From Deltaproteobacteria bacterium RIFCSPHIGHO2_02_FULL_40_28 (GTDB taxonomy: Bacteria; UBA10199; 2-12-FULL-40-28), in contig MGRJ01000024.1 of NCBI GenBank assembly GCA_001798135.1, positions 124,001 to 188,000 on the forward strand: a stretch of 64,000 nucleotides of DNA, given 5' to 3'. The notes below the pieces were generated by a model, which was given only the letters and a program-made list of their open reading frames with translations, did no database searches and was not told the DNA's origin. Position 1 is the stretch's first letter, and each line of letters begins with the position of its first letter. Position numbers and translations under genes: made by a program. Of this stretch, positions 54,099-63,309 are shown piece by piece.

Positions 54099-54470
54099 AT
54101 TTTTTTGGATCAAAGATGAAATAAGTTTAAGCATTATTTTATCTTGGCCAATAGGTTTGATTATTTTAATTTTAATTTGAGGCCTTGTTTTTTGCCATGA
54201 TTTTAAAATTTGAGGAATATGAAAGGTAATATGCTTACCTGCTCCCAAAAAATAAGGAATAACTAACACTTCAGTTACTCTTTTTTTCTCAAGAAATTCC
54301 ATTCCACTTGTAATGCTTGGTTTGCCGCATTCTAAAAATGCAGCTGTTATCAGGATGGGTTTTACAATTCTTTTGATTTGCCCAACTAGTTTTAAAAAAT
54401 CAGAGTTAAATTGTTTAACTTGAGATCCATGGGCAATAATCAAGCTGCCTTTTTTTATTTTATTTATCAT
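54084..54470 (-). CDS. CbiX-family sirohydrochlorin chelatase-like protein
   Basis: 128 residues, a single CbiX domain (CbiX-S type, functions as a dimer). The metal-ligand histidines lie in LIIAHGS and LGAGKHITFHIP, and AFLECGKPSI is conserved. It could insert iron or cobalt into sirohydrochlorin for siroheme or cobalamin; no other genes of those pathways are in the window. Its ATG lies inside the end of the lytic transglycosylase gene, an 11-base overlap. Confidence 0.88.
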   Translation of the reverse strand: MINKIKKGSLIIAHGSQVKQFNSDFLKLVGQIKRIVKPILITAAFLECGKPSITSGMEFLEKKRVTEVLVIPYFLGAGKHITFHIPQILKSWQKTRPQIKIKIIKPIGQDKIMLKLISSLIQKNLIHS

Positions 54471-56580
54471 GCAAATTTTTATTTAATTTTTCATAAACCC
54501 AATAATTAGACAAAACATTTTTAACATAATGATTTGTTTCTTCATAAGGAATCAATTCAATAAATTCATCATCTTCCAAATTTTTACTCCAAGATTTCCA
54601 TCTGTTAATGGCCTCAGGGCCTGCGTTATAAGCTGCAAAAACATACGCTAGGCGTCTATCAAATTGATCCAAGAGTTTTTTAATATACCAGGAGCCAAAA
54701 CGAATATTAATTGTTGGGCTTTCTAAATCTTCAGAATGAAATTGAAGCAGCCCTAAATCTTTTGCAATTTCTTCACCTGTTGATGGAATAATTTGCATGA
54801 GACCTATCGCATTAGCTTGTGAAGTAATTTGAGGTTGAAAGGAAGACTCCTGGCTCATAATAGCCCAAATCAAGTTTTCATTCATGTTAAAATAAGACGC
54901 AGCTTCATGGACCCAGGGATGATAGGCGATGGGATAGGCCAGGGACCAAGAGGGATGATTATAATTTCCTTTTTTAAGAGATGCTTGCCCAAAACTTTTG
55001 ATCCTGTGAAAATTAGAAGCCAGCATCCATAATTCAAGTTTTTCTTGTACAGATAAATCATGATCAGAAGAGCCAAGAGATTCTTGATAGGCATCAGAAA
55101 GCAGGCCTACTTGTGAGAGAGCAATAGAGCGGGCTAAATTTTCTGCAGGTAGAGCATATTTTGGATAATCTGTGCTAGATCTTTTATCGGGGATATCATT
55201 AATTACTTTGGCATCAATTAAGGTTAATGGCAACAGCGTTTGAGTAGAAAGTTTTTGAGTAGCCAGCCACGAATAATATCCTTTTTTTTCTGAAATTAAT
55301 TTTTGGTAAAAGCTTTTGGCTATTTCTGGATGTCCCTGTTTTTCATTGAGCCTGGCCCTCCAGTAACTAATCCAGTGAGGAGACATTTTTGTTTTTTCTA
55401 ATTTTTCTAAATCGTCACTTGCCGGTTGAAAATCTCCTGTGAGATAGGCTGACCAAAAATGAAGGTGTAAATATTTTTGTTGTTCGGATCCGGATGATTT
55501 TAAAATTAATTCCATGTAGGCTTCTTTTGCTTTCTGAAAGTTGCCAGAATCAAAATAAAGAAAGGCGATTTTAGACCGAGATGTTTTTGCAAAGGAAGAG
55601 TCTGGATCATTTTTTATAAATTTTGTGTGCCAATCAATGGCTTCTTCAAAACGGTTAGACCTAGCTAAACTTTTAAGAAGTTTATCTTTCAAAGTGATGG
55701 TTTGAGAGATGGCATCAGAATGCCAAAGTTTTAAATAAAGTTCTGAAGCTTCTAGGTAACGTTTAGCCTTAAAGAAGCTTTCTGCTAATCTTAGTTCATC
55801 TTCGGGAGTATTTAGATATTTTGAGTAAAGGGGCAGGGCAAGGTAGGGTTTGCCTATCGTTACAAGCTGGTTGGCTCTTTGAAGCCATTCTTCCTTTGTT
55901 AGAAAGTCAGGGGGAATTTGATCACTTTTTAACAGAATAGAGAATAATTCTCTTTCATAAGGGCCGCCTGCATTTTCTACCAAGGTTTTGCGTATCAGTG
56001 TTGTAGCCAATGTGTGATCACCCTTTAAATCCGCAACCAAAATTTGATAGTAGTAAATTTTTTCGGATTCTTCTTTTTTGTCTTTAAACCTTTGGTCTAG
56101 TTTTTTGTTCACTTCATCCCAATTTTGAAGCTCAATGAAAGCCTTCACTTCCTCCCAAAAAATACGATGATCAACTAAGCGGTTAGAATTTTTAACTGGA
56201 TATTCTTTCAGAAGATTTAATACTGCCAAGGGTTCTTGATTTTGATTGTAACTTTTCAGAAGCCAATAAATAAGATGGTCTTTCAAAATAAAATCTGGAC
56301 TTAAAGCTTGTTTTAAATAAAAAATAGCTTCCTTTGGTTTATTGGCAAGACAATATTGTTTTCCGAGTAAGAAAAGAAGGAGGTTTCGGTTTTTCTGATA
56401 ATTTTTTTCTTCTAGCATATGATGAATTTTTTCAATGGCTTTTTGATTTTGGCCTGAAGCAATCAGATCAAAAATTGCATCATATGCCTTGGGGTTTCGA
56501 AAGCAGAGATATTCTTCAGGTGAGAGAGCAAAAACTATACATGGAATAAAAAAGAAGATGCAAAGAAGAACGAAACGCAT
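54460..56580 (-). CDS. Soluble lytic murein transglycosylase (Slt70-like)
   Basis: 706 residues from the ATG at 56580, which overlaps the mazG stop (TAATG). A signal peptide (FVLLCIFFFIPCIVFA) is followed by a long helical TPR-like superhelix (about 20-530) and a C-terminal SLT domain: catalytic Glu in AIMSQESSFQPQ, GLMQIIPSTGEEI, then AYNAGPEAINRW. It cleaves peptidoglycan glycan strands in the periplasm. It precedes the CbiX gene. Confidence 0.92.
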   Translation of the reverse strand: MRFVLLCIFFFIPCIVFALSPEEYLCFRNPKAYDAIFDLIASGQNQKAIEKIHHMLEEKNYQKNRNLLLFLLGKQYCLANKPKEAIFYLKQALSPDFILKDHLIYWLLKSYNQNQEPLAVLNLLKEYPVKNSNRLVDHRIFWEEVKAFIELQNWDEVNKKLDQRFKDKKEESEKIYYYQILVADLKGDHTLATTLIRKTLVENAGGPYERELFSILLKSDQIPPDFLTKEEWLQRANQLVTIGKPYLALPLYSKYLNTPEDELRLAESFFKAKRYLEASELYLKLWHSDAISQTITLKDKLLKSLARSNRFEEAIDWHTKFIKNDPDSSFAKTSRSKIAFLYFDSGNFQKAKEAYMELILKSSGSEQQKYLHLHFWSAYLTGDFQPASDDLEKLEKTKMSPHWISYWRARLNEKQGHPEIAKSFYQKLISEKKGYYSWLATQKLSTQTLLPLTLIDAKVINDIPDKRSSTDYPKYALPAENLARSIALSQVGLLSDAYQESLGSSDHDLSVQEKLELWMLASNFHRIKSFGQASLKKGNYNHPSWSLAYPIAYHPWVHEAASYFNMNENLIWAIMSQESSFQPQITSQANAIGLMQIIPSTGEEIAKDLGLLQFHSEDLESPTINIRFGSWYIKKLLDQFDRRLAYVFAAYNAGPEAINRWKSWSKNLEDDEFIELIPYEETNHYVKNVLSNYWVYEKLNKNLHDK

Positions 56581-57371
56581 TAGGAACCCAACTCCTGTTT
56601 GGCTTCCTGCCAAAATTTTTCAAGTTCATTTAATTTTAATTCCTTCATTTTTTTCCCCGTTTTTTGAACCTTATTTTCTAAAATCAAAAACCGTTTTCGA
56701 AACTTTTGATTAGAAATACTGAGGGCTAACTCGGGCTGGATTCCTAAGTGTCTTAAAAGATTACTGATTGAAAAAAGCAGATCTCCAGCTTCAGCTTCAA
56801 TGTGTTCTTTTGATTTTTTTTGGAGGGCCTCTTTAAACTCATTTATTTCTTCCTGGATTTTTTCCATAACGCCTGTGGTATCGGGCCAATCAAAACCTTC
56901 TTTAGCTGCTTTTTGAGATAACTCAAAAGATTGAAAAAGAGCGGGAGCACTTTTAGGAATAGAACTTAAAATACTCGTTTCTTTTCCTTGTTTTTTTTCA
57001 TTTGCTTTAATTGCATCCCAGTTTTTAACAACATCTTTAGCAGTTTTGGCTTGTACACTGCCAAAAATATGGGGATGGCGTCTTACTAGTTTTTCACAAA
57101 TTGTATCAATCACTTGGTCAATATTAAATTTTTTTTCATCTTTTGCCAGTTGAGCATGGAAAACAACTTGTAAAATTAAATCACCTAGTTCTTCTTTTAG
57201 TTGTTCTGGATCTTGGGCATGAATGGCATCAATTACTTCGTAACTTTCTTCAATGAGATAACAAATAAGACTTTCGTGGGTTTGTTCTAAATCCCAAGGG
57301 CATCCAGAAGGACCACGAAGCCTGGACATAATTTCAACTAAGCGATCAAAGGGTTTTTGTATATTTTGCAT
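56580..57371 (-). CDS. mazG: Nucleoside triphosphate pyrophosphohydrolase MazG
   Basis: 263 residues from the ATG at 57371; the open frame extends into the tRNA gene, so this start is firm. Two MazG domains: first with CPWDLEQTHESL and EESYEVIDAI ... EELGDLILQVVFHA, second with QEEINEFKEAL ... EAEAGDLLFSISNLL, the ExxE-ExxD metal sites. It hydrolyses NTPs and limits the stringent response or removes damaged nucleotides. It begins seven bases after tRNA-Thr on the same strand. Confidence 0.94.
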   Translation of the reverse strand: MQNIQKPFDRLVEIMSRLRGPSGCPWDLEQTHESLICYLIEESYEVIDAIHAQDPEQLKEELGDLILQVVFHAQLAKDEKKFNIDQVIDTICEKLVRRHPHIFGSVQAKTAKDVVKNWDAIKANEKKQGKETSILSSIPKSAPALFQSFELSQKAAKEGFDWPDTTGVMEKIQEEINEFKEALQKKSKEHIEAEAGDLLFSISNLLRHLGIQPELALSISNQKFRKRFLILENKVQKTGKKMKELKLNELEKFWQEAKQELGS

Positions 57372-57377
57372 ATCATG

Positions 57378-57450
57378 AGCCACCCACCGGATTCGAACCG
57401 GTGACCTACTCATTACGAATGAGTTGCTCTACCAACTGAGCTAGGGTGGC
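57378..57450 (-). tRNA. tRNA-Thr (CGT)
   Basis: 73 bases on minus. The acceptor stem pairs GCCACCC with GGGTGGC, the D arm has AGCTCAGTTGGTAGAGC, the anticodon stem-loop ACTCA-TTCGTAA-TGAGT has anticodon CGT (Thr, codon ACG), and the T arm has CCGGTTCGAATCCGG. CCA is not encoded. mazG follows after seven bases and may share the transcript. A repeat element begins one base upstream of its 5' end. Confidence 0.95.
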
Positions 57451-57451
57451 G

Positions 57452-57578
57452 AAGCGCTGTTGAAAAATGCCCATCTACTTCGTTAAACAAAAAATTGAAT
57501 CGCTCAACGTACATTTAAGTACGCCTCTCGATTCGATTTTTTGTTTGCCTTGTATCTGGACATTTTTGAACAGCGCTT
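57452..57578. repeat. MITE-like palindromic element beside tRNA-Thr
   Basis: Outer arms 57452-57469 and 57561-57578 (AAGCGCTGTTGAAAAATG and its complement) match with one mismatch. Inner arms 57484-57502 and 57529-57547 also pair. The TGTTGAAAAATG terminus is shared with the element at 32822-32952. It abuts the 5' end of the tRNA. Confidence 0.8.
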
Positions 57579-57624
57579 TGAGACATAGTTTATTAATAAT
57601 CATTACATTTCTGAGGGGGTTCCG

Positions 57625-58044
57625 TCAATTTCCATCATTGGGGGGGATGGAGTTTAATGCATTTAGAAGATGTTCTGCTGTTTCTTGATTCATGTTTGAA
57701 AGTCGATTTTTTGTTTCTTCTACTTGGGCTACATCTAAAGTTTGAACAACATTCCCGATAATGTGAACTTTTTCAAACCATACCGATTGAGAGCTTCCCG
57801 CTTCATCATAAAAAACACCTAAATCGTATATTCCTTCAAACAATTCTGTTTTTTTGCCAGTATAATTCCAAGATGAAAATCGAACGGGATTTCTTACTCC
57901 CGGCTTATAGAGCCCCCACCAGGCATTGGCAGAGGCAGGCAGACCACTATTGAGAATGGTAAAAGTAACAGTAGCAGAATGGCTTTGTTCTTCTCCAAAG
58001 GCATTTGAAGTGATAAGGGTTAACAGTAAAAGAATTGTTTTCAT
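57625..58044 (-). CDS. Small exported protein, function unknown
   Basis: 139 residues with a signal peptide (TILLLLTLITSNAFG, cleaved near FGEE). The mature part is a likely beta-sandwich (SATVTFTILNSGLPASAN, WWGLYKPG, NYTGKKTELFEGIYDLGVFYDE, WFEKVHIIG) followed by an Asn/Glu-rich helical tail. The FEGIYDLGVFY pattern resembles PEGA/Big-like repeats. Not recognised further. Divergent from aceE with 26 bases between start codons. Confidence 0.7.
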   Translation of the reverse strand: MKTILLLLTLITSNAFGEEQSHSATVTFTILNSGLPASANAWWGLYKPGVRNPVRFSSWNYTGKKTELFEGIYDLGVFYDEAGSSQSVWFEKVHIIGNVVQTLDVAQVEETKNRLSNMNQETAEHLLNALNSIPPNDGN

Positions 58045-58070
58045 CAGAATCTTCCTTTAAGATAGTTCAA

Positions 58071-60572
58071 ATGAAAAGGGAAAAGAAAAATAAGCCCTAT
58101 ATTAATACTATTCCGGTAAAAAATGAGGTTAAATATCCAGGAGACATGGGGATCGAATGGAGGATTCGTAGCCTGATTCGCTGGAATGCCATGGCTATGG
58201 TGGTAAGGGCCAATCGGGAAGATGCAGGAATTGGAGGGCATATTTCCACTTATGCTTCTGCTGCAACCCTTTTTGAGGTGGCTTTCAATCATTTTTTAAG
58301 AGGGCGGGAGTGTCATGAAAATCGTGATTTAGTTTATTTTCAAGGTCATGCCTCACCTGGCATTTATGCAAGGGCTTTTTTAGAGGGCAGGCTTACCCGT
58401 CATCATTTAGAAAACTTTCGTCATGAAACAACCGGATCTGGGCTTTCTTCTTACCCACATCCCTGGCTGATGCCGCACTTTTGGGAGTTTCCTACTGTTT
58501 CTATGGGGCTGTCTCCCTTGATGGCTATTTATCAGGCCCGGTTTAATCGTTACCTCATTGATCGAGGAATATTAAAAGCCAATACAGGAAAAGTGTGGGT
58601 TTTTATGGGGGATGGAGAAGTTGATGAGCCCGAATCTCTTGGAGCTTTAACGCTAGCAAGTAGAGAAAATTTAGATAATCTTATTTTTGTCATTAATTGT
58701 AATTTGCAGCGTCTCGATGGCCCTGTGCGTGGTAATGGAAAAATCATTCAAGAATTGGAGTCTATTTTTTTGGGCGCGGGCTGGAATGTGATCAAAGTAA
58801 TTTGGGGTTCTGATTGGGATCCTCTTTTGGCAAAAGATAAGGATGGATTGTTAAAAGACAGAATGCAGGAAGTGTGTGATGGACAATATCAAAAATACAG
58901 TACTTCCAAGGGGGATTATATTCGTGAACATTTTTTTGGAGTGAATAAGCGCTTAAAAAAAATGGTAGATCATTTAAGTGATGAGGATTTAAAAAAATTA
59001 AAAAGAGGAGGGCACGATTCCACAAAAATCTATCAGGCTTATCTTGCTGCAACCAAGCATCAGGGATCTCCCATTGTTATTTTGGCTAAAACCATTAAAG
59101 GATATGGCTTGGGTGAAAGCGGAGAAGGAAAAAATATTACACATCAACAAAAAAAATTAAACGAGGATGAATTAAGAGATTTTAGAACCCGGTTTGCTAT
59201 TCCTATTACCGATGATGAAGTGGCGTTGGCTCCCTTTTTTAGTCCTCTTGAAACAAGTCCTGAAATTATTTATCTAAAAGAAAGAAGAAAAATTTTGGGT
59301 GGTTTTATGCCATTACGTTCTTCCTCGGCTTCTTCTCTTAAAATGTCTCATAGAGATTTATATAATGAATTTTATGAAGGAACAAAGGATCGATCTGTTT
59401 CTACAACCATGGCTTTTGTAAGGATTTTATCTAAATTACTTAAACAAAAATGGGGAAATCATCTTGTGCCTATTATTCCCGATGAAGCCAGAACTTTTGG
59501 GATGGAATCTCTTTTCCGTCAATGTGGTATTTATTCTAGTCGTGGACAAATTTATGAACCCGTTGATAAAGAAAATTTGCTCTATTATCGCGAATCTCGT
59601 GATGGACAAATTTTGGAAGAAGGAATTAATGAAGCAGGGGGGCTTTGTTCTTTTATAGCTGCAGGTACTTCTTATGCTGCTCATGGCCTTCCCATGATTC
59701 CTTTTTTTATTTTTTATTCCATGTTTGGTTTTCAGAGAGTGGGTGATCTGATCTGGGCTGCGGCTGATATGCGCACAAGGGGGTTTTTAGTTGGGGCTAC
59801 TTCTGGTCGTACTACTTTAGCAGGAGAAGGGCTTCAGCATCAGGATGGTCAAAGCCATATTCTTGCTTTATCTGTTCCTAATCTTCTGTGCTACGATCCT
59901 GCCTATGCCTATGAGCTGGCTATTATTATTGAAGATGGTTTAAAAAGAATGGAAGCAGGTGAAGATATTTTTTATTACTTAACGGTTACCAATGAAAACT
60001 ATGTCATGCTCCCTATGCCAGAAGGCGTGAGAGAGGGAATTATCAAGGGAATTTATCCCTTGTCTAAAAAGGATATTCCTGATTCTCCTAAGGCTGATAT
60101 TTTAGCCAGCGGAGCCTTGGTGCCTTTAGCCTTAAAGGCGCAAGAGATTTTATTAGATTTAGGTATTTCTTCTTGTGTGTTTTCAGTAACAAGTTATAAA
60201 TCTCTTTATAGGCAGGCCTGTGAGGTTGATCGAGTAGAGAGGCTTGGCTCTCATAAGGAAATTCCTTATTTTTGTACTCAATTATCCAGCAACTCTTTGG
60301 TGGTTGTAGCTGTTTCAGATTATTTAAAAGCTCTCCCGCTTGCTTTAGGAAAATGGATGAATAAACCTTATTTTGTTTTAGGTACCGATGGTTTTGGTCG
60401 TAGCGGAAGTAGAGAAGAGCTTCGTGATTTTTTTGAGGTTGATGAAAATTCCATTGTTCTTTCTATTTTAAGAGAGTTGGTGCATCAGAAAAAAATAGAT
60501 GAGAAAAAACTTGATCAGTTTATACTAAAATATAAAATTAATTTAAGTAAGCCAAACCCTATACAAAGATAA
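58071..60572 (+). CDS. aceE: Pyruvate dehydrogenase E1, homodimeric type, short N-terminus
   Basis: 833 residues from the ATG at 58071 (a TTG 12 codons upstream is unlikely). It oxidatively decarboxylates pyruvate with TPP. It starts at KNKPYINTIPVKNE, matching about residue 55 onward of E. coli AceE; the N-terminal region that binds E2 in E. coli is missing. The rest is complete: RWNAMAMVVRAN, GHASPGIYARAFLEGRL, TPP motif GDGEVDEPE ... NCNLQRLDGPV, EGLQHQDGQSHI, and GTDGFGRSGSREELR. First gene of the PDH operon; it abuts aceF. Confidence 0.95.
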   Translation: MKREKKNKPYINTIPVKNEVKYPGDMGIEWRIRSLIRWNAMAMVVRANREDAGIGGHISTYASAATLFEVAFNHFLRGRECHENRDLVYFQGHASPGIYARAFLEGRLTRHHLENFRHETTGSGLSSYPHPWLMPHFWEFPTVSMGLSPLMAIYQARFNRYLIDRGILKANTGKVWVFMGDGEVDEPESLGALTLASRENLDNLIFVINCNLQRLDGPVRGNGKIIQELESIFLGAGWNVIKVIWGSDWDPLLAKDKDGLLKDRMQEVCDGQYQKYSTSKGDYIREHFFGVNKRLKKMVDHLSDEDLKKLKRGGHDSTKIYQAYLAATKHQGSPIVILAKTIKGYGLGESGEGKNITHQQKKLNEDELRDFRTRFAIPITDDEVALAPFFSPLETSPEIIYLKERRKILGGFMPLRSSSASSLKMSHRDLYNEFYEGTKDRSVSTTMAFVRILSKLLKQKWGNHLVPIIPDEARTFGMESLFRQCGIYSSRGQIYEPVDKENLLYYRESRDGQILEEGINEAGGLCSFIAAGTSYAAHGLPMIPFFIFYSMFGFQRVGDLIWAAADMRTRGFLVGATSGRTTLAGEGLQHQDGQSHILALSVPNLLCYDPAYAYELAIIIEDGLKRMEAGEDIFYYLTVTNENYVMLPMPEGVREGIIKGIYPLSKKDIPDSPKADILASGALVPLALKAQEILLDLGISSCVFSVTSYKSLYRQACEVDRVERLGSHKEIPYFCTQLSSNSLVVVAVSDYLKALPLALGKWMNKPYFVLGTDGFGRSGSREELRDFFEVDENSIVLSILRELVHQKKIDEKKLDQFILKYKINLSKPNPIQR

Positions 60573-61627
60573 TGATAGAAATTAAACTTCCCATATTGGG
60601 AGAAAATATAATCCAGGGTGAAGTGGTTAAGGTTTTTGTTTCACCAGGAGATAAAATCTCAAAGGGACAAAGTATTATTGAATTAGAAACTGATAAGGCT
60701 GTAATAGAAATCCCTGCCAGTGAAGAGGGGATTGTTTCTTCTGTGCTTGCTCATGAAAGTCAAGTGATTCGTGTGGGAGATCCCATTTTAATTCTAGGAG
60801 AATCATCGGTGCGTGGTACAAAAAATGAGTTGCCTCTTCAAAAAAAATCATCCTCGGTTTTACCTCAAGCCATCAGTAAGATGGGACCAGCAGCCAGACG
60901 TTTAGAACAATTAAAACAAACGCTCCCTTTGTCAGCGCAAGATTTTGAAAAGCATGGCCCTGTTGAAAAACAAAAATTTTCAAAACTCAGAAGAGTTATT
61001 TCTGAAAGAACATCCTTATCTTGGAAAATCATTCCACATGTTACCCAATGCGAGGATGCTTCACTGACAGAGTTGGTGAAGTTAAAGAAAAAATTAAAGG
61101 TTACCCTTACTCCTCTTATCATTAAATTATTAGTGAAAGCTCTTCAAGAAGAACCACGGTTTAATTCAAGTTTGATTGAGGAAGAACAAATCCTGATTCT
61201 TAAAAAATACTTTCATATAGGCGTGGCCATAGATACCCCAGAAGGTCTTATTGTGCCTGTTATTCGTGATGGTGATAAAAAAACAGTGAAACAAATTAAT
61301 TCGGAGCTTATCGATTTATCTCATCGTGCTCAAAAGAGAACACTTGAGTTATCTGAGTTAGAGGGTTCTTCTTTCTCTTTAAGTAATTTAGGGCCCATTG
61401 GAGGCACTTATTTTACTCCCTTGGTTCGCACTCCAGAAGTAGCAGTGTTGGGCTTGGGTAAGGCACATGAAAAATTGGTAAAAAGGCGGAGCAAAATAAT
61501 AACCGACTTGATTTTACCACTTTCACTTTCATATGATCATCGGGTTATTGATGGAGCTGATGCGGCCAGGTTTTTAATAAAAATAAAAAATTCAATTGAA
61601 AATCCAAATGGTTATTCAAAAAAATAA
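60572..61627 (+). CDS. aceF: Dihydrolipoamide acetyltransferase E2, one lipoyl domain
   Basis: 351 residues, short for an E2. One lipoyl domain (1-76) carries Lys42 in ETDKAVIEIP. A reduced subunit-binding region (about 105-140, GPAARRLEQL ... KHGPVEKQKFSKLRR) follows, then the catalytic domain with the His-Asp pair in SYDHRVIDGADAARF. E. coli AceF has three lipoyl domains. The small E2 and the E1 without its N-terminal E2-docking arm may have evolved together. Its ATG overlaps the aceE stop, and lpd starts 20 bases before its end. Confidence 0.92.
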   Translation: MIEIKLPILGENIIQGEVVKVFVSPGDKISKGQSIIELETDKAVIEIPASEEGIVSSVLAHESQVIRVGDPILILGESSVRGTKNELPLQKKSSSVLPQAISKMGPAARRLEQLKQTLPLSAQDFEKHGPVEKQKFSKLRRVISERTSLSWKIIPHVTQCEDASLTELVKLKKKLKVTLTPLIIKLLVKALQEEPRFNSSLIEEEQILILKKYFHIGVAIDTPEGLIVPVIRDGDKKTVKQINSELIDLSHRAQKRTLELSELEGSSFSLSNLGPIGGTYFTPLVRTPEVAVLGLGKAHEKLVKRRSKIITDLILPLSLSYDHRVIDGADAARFLIKIKNSIENPNGYSKK

Positions 61628-63026
61628 AACCCAACTTGCAGTGCTTGGTGCTGGGCCTGGTGGCTACCACTCAGCTTTTCGTGCTGCTGATGCTGGGTTT
61701 GAAGTAACCCTGATTGATACAAACAGGGCTCTAGGAGGGGCTTGTTTGCATGTAGGGTGTATTCCTTCTAAAACCCTTCTTCATTTAAGTGAACTTTTAG
61801 ATGAAAAAAATTATTTAACAGAATGTGGTATTGATTTAGGGGAACCAAAAATTAATTTATCGAGGTTGAGAGAATATAAAAACAAAGTGATTAGCCAATT
61901 ATCTAAAGGTCTTTCACAATTGGCCTCTAAAAGAAAAGTTCGTTTTTACTCTGGCCGAGGAAGTTTTTTAGATGCTCATACTTTAAGATTAAATGATGAA
62001 AATGGAGGTGAAGAGCATTTAAGCTTTGATTATGCCGTTGTTGCTACGGGTTCTAGGCCCTTTATTCCAGAAGCCTGGCATTTTGAGTCTCCTTTTTTAA
62101 TGAATTCTTCTCGTGCTCTTGATTTAGAAGATGTTCCTCAAAAATTTTTAGTGATAGGTGGTGGTTATATTGGTTTGGAAATAGGAAGTGTTTATGCAGC
62201 ATTGGGGAGCCAGGTTACTTTAGTAGAACAGCTTCCAACTCTTTTATCTCAAACAGATCCTGATTTAGTTGCTCCTTTAAGAAAAAAAATGGAGAAAAAA
62301 TTTTCTGCTTTGTATTTGTCTTCGAGAATTTTAAGTTTGAATGAAATAGAGGGTGAAATTAAAGTTAAAATAGAAACTCTTCAAGGGTTAAAAGAAGAAA
62401 TTTTTAATAAGGTGCTTATTGCTGTTGGCAGAATTCCAAATTCTAGCGGGCTTAATCTTTCTGCAACTCAAGTTAAACTTGATAAACAAGGTTTTATTGT
62501 AGTGGATCCCCACCAAAAAACCGAAGAGCCCCATATTTTTGCCATTGGTGATATTTGTCCTGGCCCCATGCTGGCTCACAAAGCGAGTTACGAAGCCAGA
62601 ATTGTAGTGGATAATTTAAAAGGGAATCCAGCACGTTTTGATGCAAAGGCAATCCCATGTGTTGTTTATACCAATCCTCAAATTGCCTGGTGCGGACTTA
62701 CTGAAAACGAAGCTAAAAAATTAGGACAAGAAGTGAGGGTATTAACCTTTCCTTGGATTGCTTTGGGTGCTGCAGTGAGCAGAGGAAAAACTAATGGATT
62801 GACCAAAATTATTGTAGATCCAAAAAACGGACAGGTAAAAGGTGCTGGCATTACAGGACATGGGGCTGGTGATTTAATTGCAGAAATGGTCTTAGCGATT
62901 GAAATGGGGGCTACTGCAACTGATTTGGCTATGGCCATCCATCCGCATCCTAGTTTGTCTGAAAGTATTATGGAAGCTAGTGAACTCTATGAAGGTGGTA
63001 GTGTCCACCTTTTTAAGCAGCGTTGA
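61608..63026 (+). CDS. lpd: Dihydrolipoamide dehydrogenase E3
   Basis: 472 residues from the ATG at 61608 (TTG four codons earlier possible). FAD motif GAGPGGYHSAFRAADAG, redox disulfide CX4C (GGACLHVGCIPSK), NAD motif GGGYIGLEIGSVYAALGS, FAD loop AIGDICPGPMLAH and catalytic HPHPSLSESI at the C-terminus (usually HAHPT; the catalytic His is present). It reoxidises lipoyl groups of E2. Third gene of the PDH operon. Confidence 0.95.
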   Translation: MVIQKNKTQLAVLGAGPGGYHSAFRAADAGFEVTLIDTNRALGGACLHVGCIPSKTLLHLSELLDEKNYLTECGIDLGEPKINLSRLREYKNKVISQLSKGLSQLASKRKVRFYSGRGSFLDAHTLRLNDENGGEEHLSFDYAVVATGSRPFIPEAWHFESPFLMNSSRALDLEDVPQKFLVIGGGYIGLEIGSVYAALGSQVTLVEQLPTLLSQTDPDLVAPLRKKMEKKFSALYLSSRILSLNEIEGEIKVKIETLQGLKEEIFNKVLIAVGRIPNSSGLNLSATQVKLDKQGFIVVDPHQKTEEPHIFAIGDICPGPMLAHKASYEARIVVDNLKGNPARFDAKAIPCVVYTNPQIAWCGLTENEAKKLGQEVRVLTFPWIALGAAVSRGKTNGLTKIIVDPKNGQVKGAGITGHGAGDLIAEMVLAIEMGATATDLAMAIHPHPSLSESIMEASELYEGGSVHLFKQR

Positions 63027-63033
63027 AAAATGA

Positions 63034-63231
63034 TTATTCTGCTTTTTTCTTGATCATGCGCACTTTGCTATCTGCAATCTCACGAAGCGATTCAACCACA
63101 TTTTTGTTTTTGCTACCCACTAAACGTTTGGCGCCTTTTTCTAATTGTCTCACTCTTTTTGCAGTCATATGAACCAAAGTAAAACGATTACCTATATGCT
63201 CTAAACAATCCTCAACAGTAACACGTGCCAT
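63034..63231 (-). CDS. rpoZ: RNA polymerase omega subunit RpoZ
   Basis: 65 residues. It starts [20 protein letters not shown], with [11 protein letters not shown] and [15 protein letters not shown], the omega signature helices. Convergent with lpd (7 bases) and divergent from nadE. No spoT or gmk, its frequent neighbours, are beside it. Confidence 0.93.
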   Translation of the reverse strand: MARVTVEDCLEHIGNRFTLVHMTAKRVRQLEKGAKRLVGSKNKNVVESLREIADSKVRMIKKKAE

Positions 63232-63309
63232 AAATCCTCCAAAATTCTTAAATAAGATATTGAATTTTATGTATTTTTTTATAAAATAAACCTTTCGTCA
63301 AGGAGAAAA

